From Gracilaria domingensis (lineage: Eukaryota; Rhodophyta; Florideophyceae; Gracilariales; Gracilariaceae), in contig VCMS01000044.1 in the NCBI GenBank assembly GCA_022539475.1, forward strand, positions 124,001 through 188,000: a DNA stretch of 64,000 nucleotides, read 5' to 3'. The translations under genes were made by a program, and so were the position numbers. Positions 37,677-45,840 of the stretch are shown here, in pieces. The notes beneath the pieces are model-generated. The model did not search any database. It was not told the DNA's origin and saw nothing but the letters and a program-made list of their open reading frames with translations. The stretch's first letter is position 1, and every line of letters begins with the position of its first letter.

Positions 37677-38236
37677 GGGAGAGGTGTAGGCTTACGACCG
37701 AAGAACATATTTCGTCGACAACCGCATCATAATATGATCTTAAACACATACATGTGAATGCTCAATGTTCACCGAATAGACCAACCTTCCTACAACTCTT
37801 CCTAAGATTCTCTTCGACCCTTGGTCTATGCCAAGCGTACGGCGGGGCAATACAGTGCTGAACGGGACTTCTGTGGACGCTCTGCAACCTGAAGACAAGC
37901 GACCCAGAGATCGGCGTTCTGCGGAGCAGAAGGCTTTGCATTTGAATATCCTTTCTACGTCCGGCAAAGTTTTGCCACACGTGTGCGAAGCAAAATGTTT
38001 CGTTCTTTCCATCACATCTCAAAACCGCATCAACGCGTCATCGGCAAATTACACCTTCGTGATCCTCCCAGATGGATATCCAACCCCTTTAGAGGGCTAC
38101 TGCAACGTTCAAAACTTTCTCTCCGAAAGCTTGGAAGGACATAAGCCGAGAAAGACGAAGATCACGTTTTGTTCCGGTGGCGGGCTCCAAATGTGTCCAG
38201 GAGAAAACATTTGCGTTCTAAGAGAAGACGAAACAA

Positions 38237-38266
38237 TGATAGATATGATTAAGCAGTGGCCGTCAA
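38237..38266 (+). mobile_element. short 3'-end fragment of the LINE family at 16.9 kb
   Basis: It encodes IDMIKQWPSN at a position equal to IDMIRQWPSK at the end of the 16863-17321 frame; 27 of 30 bases match. Upstream similarity fades quickly with small gaps, so this looks like a very short, 5'-truncated or eroded copy. Confidence 0.5.
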
Positions 38267-38456
38267 ACATCTGATCTTCTAGGATAGTGTGATACCTGTA
38301 GTAAATGGAGCCCCACTGTCGCCCTGGAACAAAGAGCTGCTGACCATACTGAAGAAGAAAAGCGTCGGGATGATTCCCGAACTCCCTTCACTCTATAACA
38401 TTGAAAGGATTGTCGAAGTCGAATTGGTCATAACCGACGGCACCGCGCGTGGTTAT

Positions 38457-38477
38457 TAGACTGACCGCGTCAGTCTA
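38457..38477. repeat. 21-bp hairpin within a nested inverted repeat
   Basis: The arms TAGACTGAC and GTCAGTCTA are perfect complements around CGC. Immediately left, ATAACC (38430) and GGTTAT (38451-38456) form a second short stem. Confidence 0.75.
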
Positions 38478-39117
38478 GAAGCATAATTCGACACTTAGGC
38501 AATTCATGCAAGAACTTTTTGAATATCGGTGCTTATTACAAACAATAGCTGCTTGAAACGGAAACTCCAGGACATAATGTTACAGATCATGGGAAGCGCT
38601 AGAGAATCCTTTCTTTAGGCAGGAATTCTCACTCTCATATGGCCTGCTCTTCCAAAATGAGGCACAAGAGTATTCGCTCGGGCCCCAACGGATGCCACCA
38701 TGATGGCCCAATTTTCAACGGGAGAGAGCGGGTGCCGCGTAATATGCTAGCGCCACAGTCAACGGGCACATTCGCATGACCTGAACTGCGGAGAATTTTG
38801 CATACAGAACAAGCCTGCGTGAATTATCCATACTATTGTACAGAAATGACGTGACCCTGCGCTTTAGTGACCGAGTATTAAATTCCTGACTTGCTCATTT
38901 CCGCTTTAGGAACGCAAGCACGTCACCAGTCTAGCTCCCAGTGGTGGTCGACAAAGCCTTTTTCATTCCGTTGGCTAAACCCCAGGCCACACATTCAAAA
39001 CCGTTCTTCCCGTCACATATTCATTTGTATTTGCAACGTTGAGGCATTGTTTGGAAGTCCAGGTATCGCAACTTCAGTCCTTTCAGCGCCGTCAAGTAGT
39101 GCAAAACGAATTCAATC

Positions 39118-42100
39118 ATGAGCGACGTCGCAGAAATGGAGTTCCAACGAATAGAGCACGTCATGAAGTCCTCTCCGCAGAATCTCAACAAGTGGTTCCA
39201 TGCCGAAGAACTTGATGCTAGAGTTTTCTTCGAAAACTTCAAGAAGGCCCCGGAAGAGGAAGAGAGCGAAAAAGACGCCGGAAAAAAGACATCCAAGGAG
39301 AACGATAAACTGTGGACAGACACTGAAGACATTCTCGGAAGCACACCTTTGCATCTTGCAGTATGTATGCATGAAGAATCTCCGGGCATCCTTGAAGAAA
39401 TGCTTAAATTAATCAAGAACGACGAAGAACACCGCTATCTTACACCAGTGTACAAGTTATCGTCAATTGGAGATTTGAATTGGGGAAAGTCTGACAAGGA
39501 TGGATTCACTCTTCTTGCTCTTGCAGTAAGAAAAAATGATGACGACGCTTTAAGGTTGCTGTTTAGAGCCGGGTGCAGAACAGGTTTAAGATATTCAGTG
39601 AGCTTTGAAGTCGAAAGCGAACGAAAAAATATTGTCACGAATCTGCTCGGCCTAACAATTGTCTTCGATGCAATGACTTGTTTTCTTACTCTCCTAGAGC
39701 TCGGTGTTGATCCTTTCAAATGCGATTCACGTGGAAAGCTTCCAGTGCACTTAGCTGCTGAATATGGTCGATTAGATGCTCTTCAGAAACTCCTTGAAAC
39801 TATGCAAGACACGAAACCCTCAGATAGAAGGGTGGATTCTTTTCTTGTAAGAGAGGATTTTGAAACTATCGAAGCTGCGGACATGAATACCATGGAGGAA
39901 GACACATCCGAAGAAGGCAGTCCTGCATCTCCAGATTCCAATATCGATGAGAGTCGCGAACCCGAGAGCGAAGGCGAGCAGACCGACCCAAATGGCATGC
40001 AACATGCTGACGAAGAGTCACAGTCAAATTCTGGTGCACTATGGGAAAGTCGATCGATGGGCAGTGAAGATTTTGATGAGGACGAAGAAGGTGAAGAAGA
40101 ATCGTTCACTCTGGAGGACATCCTGCAACTGGAACGAGAGATGATTGAGGCCGGGTTCGAAGTACAACGAGATAGACAAGGAAACATAACAGCACGTTTC
40201 AGAGGCAGGGAAGACGACAGTCAAATACAGACTGGAAGACTAGACAGCGACTACGGGTCGAATTTGCTTCACTTGGCCGTTAAAGGTAAGCAATACGACA
40301 TATGTCACTTCCTGCTAACTGCTGCAAAGAGTATGCAAAGAGTTGACGATAGAAGAGGTGATGGAATGACAGCCATGCATATCGCAGCTAGGAGTAATGA
40401 CACTAGAATGATGCGACTTCTGATGGAAGAAGGAGGTGCTCATATCAACCCGTGTAACGATCTTCTTGGAATGTACCCCATTCATCTTGCCTGTGAGACG
40501 GGAGCATCCGAAGCCCTCCAATTCCTGTTAGCTCATGGTGCTAACCCAAATTGCCGCGATGACAACGATTTTGTACCACTACATTATGCGGCGACTTGCG
40601 AGGAATCCTCCGAATGCATTAACCTTCTTCTTGATGCAAACGCTAATGTCAATGCTGTATCTCTCGCTATGGAAACACCAGTATATACTGCTGTGTCTCG
40701 ATGGAATATTGCACAGTTCTGGAAGATTCTTCGAGCAGGCGGAGACCCAAACATTGCTCACTCTGACTCTACCGTAGTTCTTGGATTCTTAGCCGCTAAC
40801 TCTCTGGAAGAATTGGCCAACTTCGCACATTACCTTAATGAAAATCCAAGCGTGAAAAATACTTGCAACCTCGACATTGTAATCGGTGACAACGGACAAA
40901 CTGCTCTTCACATTGCTGCAGGGCACTTGCACGTAAATGCCGTTGACCAGCTTCTGAAGGCGGGTGCTGATCCAAACACTGAAGACGAAGATGGATTATC
41001 TCCACTCCTGACAGCTATGGAACAACAAGAAAGCGTAAGCCGGATAAATATCTGTACATGTATGAACCTTCTTCTCAAGGCTGGAGCCGATCCAAACAAA
41101 ATAGTGCCAGACAGGGTGCGACCCCTCCACTTTGCTTGCAACTGGAAATACCATCAACTTGTCGAACAACTTCTTGAATGCGGGGCGGAACTAGATGCAA
41201 CTTCAAAATCAGAAACTGCGTTGCACATCGCGGCCAAAGTAGAAGATGCTCATTCTATGAAACTTCTTCTTGGTGCAGGAGCCAATCCAAATCTCGTGAA
41301 TGAAGAAAAGTTGACCCCGTTACTGCATTGTGCAAAACATCACTTTGTTGAAGGAGTTCGAGTCCTCGCAGAAAATGGAGCCGATATGCAGATTTCAGCC
41401 GCGGAGGGAGATACTTGTATGCATGTTTGTGCCGATATGAGAAACGGAAGAGTACGAGATGTCATCCACATCTTGGCTGAATATGGAGCCTCTGTGAACG
41501 CCTTCAACACCATAGGAGACCAACCTCTGCACGTCCACATTACAGAACATCGCACGGAAGCAGTTCGGTCTTTGATTGAAGCAGGGGCTGATATCAACGG
41601 TCTATCCAAGAGCGGTCGCAGTCCCCTCATGACAGCATGTGCTCGTGGTCACTTGGAAGCAGTGAGAATGCTCATACGAGCTGGAGCCAATGTGAATCTG
41701 GAGAACAAGAATCAACACACAGCGCTCTTCTATTTTGCTGGCGGCTCAGAGTCAAAAACAGTCCGGGCACTTCGGTTGCTAATCAGCGCGGGGGCCGACA
41801 TTAATCACAAAGACAAAGATGGAGATACTGTTCTTCATGAAGCTGCGTTGAACGATCACGCAGTTTTGATTCGCTTCTTATTGCATCGGGGGATTGACAT
41901 TAATGTTTGCAACAAAGCACATGAGACTCCATTGTTCCAAACTGCAAGGGAAGGCTATGTGGAATCAACAGAAGCCTTGTTGAGGAATTACCCTACTGTG
42001 CGTGCCGCGAACCCGAAGATATGCGATAAATCTGGGACTTCTCCATACGAAGCCGCCCGGGCTCGTAGTCACACAGAGGTTATGCAGATGCTTTTGCAAG

Positions 42101-42387
42101 CGATGAAAGTCACCCTCTCAACCTTTGCGCCATTGTCTGTATACGCCTATAATTCACCGACAACGTCAGGTGGACTTGAAGCTGGAACAGGACCTTCTGT
42201 TCAAAGCGGGAAAACGATATGTGCGATCTGTCAGGAAGAGCTAGAACTTGGAGACCAGATAAGAAGGCTTCCCTGTGGGCATGAGTATCACGACCCCTGC
42301 ATTCTATCGTGGATTGGAGGAGAGCAAATGTCGCAGCATATGAATTGTCCAATTTGCAAGCAACCTATTGCACCCGAAATCTTATAG
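39118..42387 (+). CDS. ankyrin-repeat protein with C-terminal RING-H2 finger
   Basis: 1089 residues. It starts with about 75 acidic residues, then ankyrin repeats throughout about 80-1000. Some twenty units are recognisable by the TPLHLAV / TALHIAA / LLLKAGADPN pattern (for example GQTALHIAAGHLHVNAVDQLLKAGADPNTED). The array is interrupted at about 254-335 by a strongly acidic Ser/Glu/Asp insert (EEDTSEEGSPASPDSN...DEDEEGEEESFTLEDIL). Near residues 1034-1085 is a RING-H2: CAICQEELELGDQIRRLPCGHEYHDPCILSW...CPICK, with the C3H2C3 ligands intact. It is therefore a likely E3 ubiquitin ligase in which the ankyrin stack selects substrates. Conserved ligand spacing and the complete frame make it look functional. 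Its substrate and location are unknown. Convergent with the DUF1415 gene. Confidence 0.9.
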   Translation: MSDVAEMEFQRIEHVMKSSPQNLNKWFHAEELDARVFFENFKKAPEEEESEKDAGKKTSKENDKLWTDTEDILGSTPLHLAVCMHEESPGILEEMLKLIKNDEEHRYLTPVYKLSSIGDLNWGKSDKDGFTLLALAVRKNDDDALRLLFRAGCRTGLRYSVSFEVESERKNIVTNLLGLTIVFDAMTCFLTLLELGVDPFKCDSRGKLPVHLAAEYGRLDALQKLLETMQDTKPSDRRVDSFLVREDFETIEAADMNTMEEDTSEEGSPASPDSNIDESREPESEGEQTDPNGMQHADEESQSNSGALWESRSMGSEDFDEDEEGEEESFTLEDILQLEREMIEAGFEVQRDRQGNITARFRGREDDSQIQTGRLDSDYGSNLLHLAVKGKQYDICHFLLTAAKSMQRVDDRRGDGMTAMHIAARSNDTRMMRLLMEEGGAHINPCNDLLGMYPIHLACETGASEALQFLLAHGANPNCRDDNDFVPLHYAATCEESSECINLLLDANANVNAVSLAMETPVYTAVSRWNIAQFWKILRAGGDPNIAHSDSTVVLGFLAANSLEELANFAHYLNENPSVKNTCNLDIVIGDNGQTALHIAAGHLHVNAVDQLLKAGADPNTEDEDGLSPLLTAMEQQESVSRINICTCMNLLLKAGADPNKIVPDRVRPLHFACNWKYHQLVEQLLECGAELDATSKSETALHIAAKVEDAHSMKLLLGAGANPNLVNEEKLTPLLHCAKHHFVEGVRVLAENGADMQISAAEGDTCMHVCADMRNGRVRDVIHILAEYGASVNAFNTIGDQPLHVHITEHRTEAVRSLIEAGADINGLSKSGRSPLMTACARGHLEAVRMLIRAGANVNLENKNQHTALFYFAGGSESKTVRALRLLISAGADINHKDKDGDTVLHEAALNDHAVLIRFLLHRGIDINVCNKAHETPLFQTAREGYVESTEALLRNYPTVRAANPKICDKSGTSPYEAARARSHTEVMQMLLQAMKVTLSTFAPLSVYAYNSPTTSGGLEAGTGPSVQSGKTICAICQEELELGDQIRRLPCGHEYHDPCILSWIGGEQMSQHMNCPICKQPIAPEIL

Positions 42388-42682
42388 CACAGTGTGGTCA
42401 GTAAGTTTAGGCAAGGGCAAGATAGAGCAATCCTCTACAGAATGTGGTTTCCGGAGGACATCCATGAACGCATATGAGCGGGTCAGCAATATGCGATGTC
42501 TAATGTCCACAAGCAATCTCAATAAACCAGTAAGGATACGAGGCAAAGTCCTAACTCAAACCATAGCAGATCCATGTTTTCGTCCCTTTCAAAGAAACTT
42601 CATGATGTGGTTTACATTTTCCTTTCTCCACCTGGAAATGAAGCCCAGCAGCTTTGCCGTCCCACCGAATTGTACACTACAG

Positions 42683-43441
42683 TCATCTCCAAGAATATAG
42701 TGCAGTGAGATGCTCTGATCCTATTCTTTCAAGCACTTGCTTGTTGTGTTTTGGAATATTGTGAGTCTTACCCTGCGCTATGTACTCGTCAAGTACTTCT
42801 GCTCGAAGAATATTGATTACTGGATACGGTGAGCGTTTTTCGAAGTTGAGAGCATCATTCTTGGCTGTTCCTTCGTAACAAAAATTTGGATGAAAAGACG
42901 CTATCAAAATGGAATCCACAAGATCCTCATCCTCCGATATTTCGTTCTCAATCGAACTTGCCAGGGCGTGGAAACGCAGAAAGTCATTTGTAGCATAATC
43001 GGGCATGACGATCAGGGTTGTACTGATTTGCTCCGGGGTCACAGCCATCAACAACTTGACTTCATCGAAGAATACTTCTCGCACCAGACTCTCATGTGCA
43101 ACTCTAGAAACAACGTATCGAACCGTGTCTGACCTCACCGCAGGTTCGGCAAAGGGACATAGACCTAATCCAATTACTATTTGCCGGACCCAGGATTTTG
43201 TGCGGCTTGAAACTATGTCCTCATTTTTCTCTCCATCGCTTCTTGGCGCTCTTCCCGCGACAGACATGCATGACATGATGGGCTTGCCTCGAAGCCCTGA
43301 TCTTGCTTTGAATACCAGGGGTAGTCTATAGCGTGCACAACGAAAAATTGGAACATTGGGCATGCGGATGACACTGGCTGGCACTGTTCCCCAGGAACAG
43401 AATCCCAGCGGTAAGTCCTGTGTTTCGACTTGGGACATCAT
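42683..43441 (-). CDS. DUF1415 family protein
   Basis: 252 residues from ATG 43441 (another Met follows immediately; the in-frame GTG upstream is rejected). The conserved part starts at about residue 85 with TKSWVRQIVIGLGLCPFAEP and continues with VRYVVS and an STTLIVMPDYATNDFLRFH strand-helix. It ends IASFHPNFCYEG...DALNFEKRSPYPVINILRAEVLDEYI. The GLCPFA, HPNF and RSPYP motifs define DUF1415, a family mostly found in proteobacteria and in some algae and plants; its biochemical role is not established. The first 80 residues are an extension relative to bacterial members (basic, Ser/Arg-rich, with Phe near the start) and may be an organelle-targeting peptide. Convergent with the ankyrin-RING gene; 295 bases separate the stops. 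Confidence 0.85.
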   Translation of the reverse strand: MMSQVETQDLPLGFCSWGTVPASVIRMPNVPIFRCARYRLPLVFKARSGLRGKPIMSCMSVAGRAPRSDGEKNEDIVSSRTKSWVRQIVIGLGLCPFAEPAVRSDTVRYVVSRVAHESLVREVFFDEVKLLMAVTPEQISTTLIVMPDYATNDFLRFHALASSIENEISEDEDLVDSILIASFHPNFCYEGTAKNDALNFEKRSPYPVINILRAEVLDEYIAQGKTHNIPKHNKQVLERIGSEHLTALYSWR

Positions 43442-44804
43442 TTTCACTGCATCAGTGCCGTAAGCATTTCTTCACGCAAGAGGCTGGGAAGCAACTGGTC
43501 CTCCCATTCAAGGGTGGTTAGTACAGTCACGGTGTAACACCCCAGGTACGACGGTATCTGAGGAGTAACGAACGAGACCGGGTATGTTTGGATACGTGCG
43601 GCTGTATATTACACACAATATGTACTGACGGTACAGTGCGACTGGATACAAGGCTACCGTTGGTACACAACTGTATTTTCAAAATACATCTATCCTTATA
43701 CCTTGTACATCACACGGCGTGATTCATGCAATGATGGCAGGTCCACGGGCTTGCCTCCTCTCATCATCATCGTTTACGGAGATCAAGATGATCTTGAGTG
43801 CTGCTTTTTGACTGTAGCTTGCCTATTGATATCACGAACGATGCGACGATACAGGCAGTACCTGGTCCAGGTACTGCAGTAGAAGAAGATCTCCATCCAA
43901 CATTCTACACGCTTTCCTTCCATGGTCAGACTCTGAACCTCAGAACGCTTAGGATCAGTCATCGTTGTTACATCCAATATGAATGCAGCTTGTACACCAG
44001 AATGCTACAGCCATCACAGCCAAACAGGCCGATGGTAGCTCCGCCGACACAAAACATAATTTCTTGAACTATAAACTGAAACAAGTAGAGGTAACACTTC
44101 TCTTCTGTGGTCTGGTATGGTCTCTCCCTCCATCTTGACCGCTTTTTCCTATGTCTCATGAGAATGGGCCCCACTTCCCTCGCGCCCTCTCCCCTAGCAA
44201 AACCAAAGTGAAACTGATAAGCAAGTCTTAGTCTTATTGATTCGCGTGTATGTGTATCGGCTTGAGACGGTCATGTCACATGATTCATGGTTCACGAGAT
44301 CCCGCAAAAAATCAGGACAGCAAGGGATCGTTTTGCGGAGAAGCGGTTGCTCTTCTCTTTCTCTCTCCCTCAAGACCAGTCTTGAATGCCGAAGAGGTAG
44401 AGAACGATGAAAGAATAAACAGCACTACAAACGTATTTGAGTGCGGTTAGAAACGTCAGAAGAACGGAGCAAACATAATGAAGCAGAGCAAAAGACCGAG
44501 CAGAGTCCGGCTTAAAGCAGCAGTCAATCAAGATAGAAGGAGAGAGAGAGATGTTTGGGAGAAGAACGATGAGGGAAACATAGCCCCTGAGAATAAAAAG
44601 TAACAGGAAACTTTGTCCAGTGCCGCTTCTCGAAGATGAAAGAAGCCGGAGCGACAAAGGGTCATCTCATACATCACGAGGCGAAAGTCATGTCCAGGCC
44701 TGGTCAGGGCAAAATGCGATACGTTCCTTCACAGTAGTCGGGTCTTCTGAGAAACAAATTGTAGGTATCGAAGGTAACTGGGAGTGAACTGTGCCACATG
44801 CAAC
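43442..44804. other. 1.36 kb gene-poor stretch
   Basis: Upstream of the DUF1415 gene. It holds the 23-bp palindrome at 43855-43877, CT/GA-rich tracts near 44350-44370 and 44530-44550, and no credible gene. Confidence 0.4.
43855..43877. repeat. 23-bp perfect palindrome
   Basis: The arms GCAGTACCTGG and CCAGGTACTGC flank a single T at 43866. Intergenic. Confidence 0.85.
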
Positions 44805-45166
44805 AGCTGACAGGGCTTTTTACGCACATCACCAAGCCCTGTCTCGCCGATAGGGAACGCGAATTGGGTGAGAAGCAATTGCTGGAACCCGCCATTGGAG
44901 AGGACCGCAAAGCGGTAGAATCGGACCATGACGGGGAAATGGATTGTGAAGAAGACCCGAAGGATGCAGCGTGGGAAAGGAACAAGATCCACACTCTGCG
45001 GACCTTCAAAGCCAATAGAAGGTCATTTGAAGAGGACCGTTTGAAGCACTATCAAACCTGTTACCAACCAGGCGCAAAGGCTCGCAAAAGAAAACTTTGC
45101 TACTTGCTGATGACCAGTTTTGAGAGGAATGAAGAAAGCCGAGTTGCCTTCTTCGAAACATATTAT
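44805..45166 (+). pseudogene. inverted partial copy of the 45.2-45.8 kb gene (left hairpin arm)
   Basis: This 362-bp segment is the reverse complement of 45337-45698 with 7 mismatches (six transitions, one transversion) and no gaps, 98.1% identical. It corresponds to codons about 48-168 of the 222-codon parent. The frame is still open through the whole copy (a 125-codon ORF, 44798-45175), with four of the seven differences changing amino acids (Ala/Thr, His/Asp, Asp/Gly, His/Tyr). It lacks the parent's N- and C-terminal parts and has no proper start in homologous position. It ends 6 bases past the parent's stop codon position. It is best read as a truncated inverted duplicate rather than a second gene. 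Confidence 0.85.
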
Positions 45167-45698
45167 GGATTCTAGATCCCAATGTGCTTCTTCCTCTTCG
45201 ATGCACGGCAAAACAGATCATAAAATGTCTGTTTCTTCTCCTCATCAGCGCCGTAGCTCGCCATAACAAATTCTGCTAGTTTTCTTTGCCTTGCCGAAAC
45301 GTGATGGGCAAGAAAGGTTCTCTTTTTCGAGGACTTATAATATGTTTCGAAGAAGGCAACTCGACTTTCTTCATTCCTCTCAAAACTGGTCATCAGCAAG
45401 TAGCAAAGTTTTCTTTTGCGAGCCTTTGCGCCTGGTTGGTAACAGGTTTGATAGTACTTCAAACGGTCCTCTTCAAATGACCTTCTATTGGCTTTGAAGG
45501 TCCGCAGAGTGTGGATCTTGTTCCTTTCCCATGCTGCATCCTTCGGGTCTTCTTCACAATCCATTTCCCCGCCATCGTCCGATTCTACCGCTTTGCGGTC
45601 CTCTCCAATGGCGGGTTCCAGCAATTGCTTCTCACCCAATTCGCGTTCCCTATCGGTGAGACAGGGCTTGGTGATGTGTGTAAAAAGCCCTGTCAGCT
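44805..45698. repeat. 894-bp foldback: two 362-bp inverted arms, 170-bp loop
   Basis: Arms 44805-45166 and 45337-45698, loop 45167-45336. The loop is the 3' part of the parent gene (its last 55 codons and stop). Arm ends: AGCTGACAGGG outward at the outer edges and ...CATATTAT at the inner edges. No target-site duplication or terminal transposon motif is evident. Confidence 0.93.
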
Positions 45699-45840
45699 TT
45701 CCCATCATCTCTGCGAAGGACCCGAATCGAAACGCCTCTGACACACGCTGGAAACTGCCAAACCGGTCTTTCATCATCTTGACAGCCTCATCGCTCGGCG
45801 ACGCCTCGCCTCTGGCAATCTTGTTCAAAAAGGACTGCAT
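45172..45840 (-). CDS. orphan protein with three internal repeats (parent of the inverted copy)
   Basis: 222 residues from ATG 45840; no family recognised. Residues 1-45 are helical (MQSFLNKIARGEASPSDEAVKMM, FGSFQRVSEAFRFGSFAEMM). Residues 55-100 include an acidic patch (DDGGEMDCEEDP). From about 103 the protein is made of three related units of about 37 residues. They start HTLRTFKANRRSFEEDRLKYY, KLCYLLMTSFERNEESRVAFF and KLAEFVMASYGADEEKKQTFY, and each ends in a basic KARKR / SSKKR / ASKRKK cluster. The pattern is amphipathic helix, E-E pair, aromatic pair, basic cluster. It has no signal peptide or membrane segment and a basic C-terminus, so nuclear or nucleic-acid binding is possible. Codons 48-168 are duplicated in inverted orientation just beyond the stop. 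It sits alone in a gene-poor region. Confidence 0.6.
   Translation of the reverse strand: MQSFLNKIARGEASPSDEAVKMMKDRFGSFQRVSEAFRFGSFAEMMGKLTGLFTHITKPCLTDRERELGEKQLLEPAIGEDRKAVESDDGGEMDCEEDPKDAAWERNKIHTLRTFKANRRSFEEDRLKYYQTCYQPGAKARKRKLCYLLMTSFERNEESRVAFFETYYKSSKKRTFLAHHVSARQRKLAEFVMASYGADEEKKQTFYDLFCRASKRKKHIGI

Larger units (their letters stand above)
37677..39117. other. 1.44 kb intergenic stretch with retroelement tail and a nested hairpin
   Basis: Divergent region between the transporter gene and the ankyrin-RING gene. It holds a short segment homologous to the 3' end of the 16.9 kb LINE remnant (38237-38266) and a nested inverted repeat at 38430-38477. A 148-codon frame at 37828-38274 has no recognisable domain and is not called a gene. 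Confidence 0.45.

Noticed and set aside
37828-38274. 148-codon open frame between the transporter and the ankyrin-RING gene
   Set aside because: No domain, and its end is a short LINE-derived segment; it overlaps equally long frames on the other strand. Treated as intergenic.
44798-45175. 125-codon ORF on the plus strand as an independent gene
   Set aside because: It is an inverted copy of codons 48-168 of the minus-strand neighbour, without its N- and C-terminal parts; described as a truncated duplicate.
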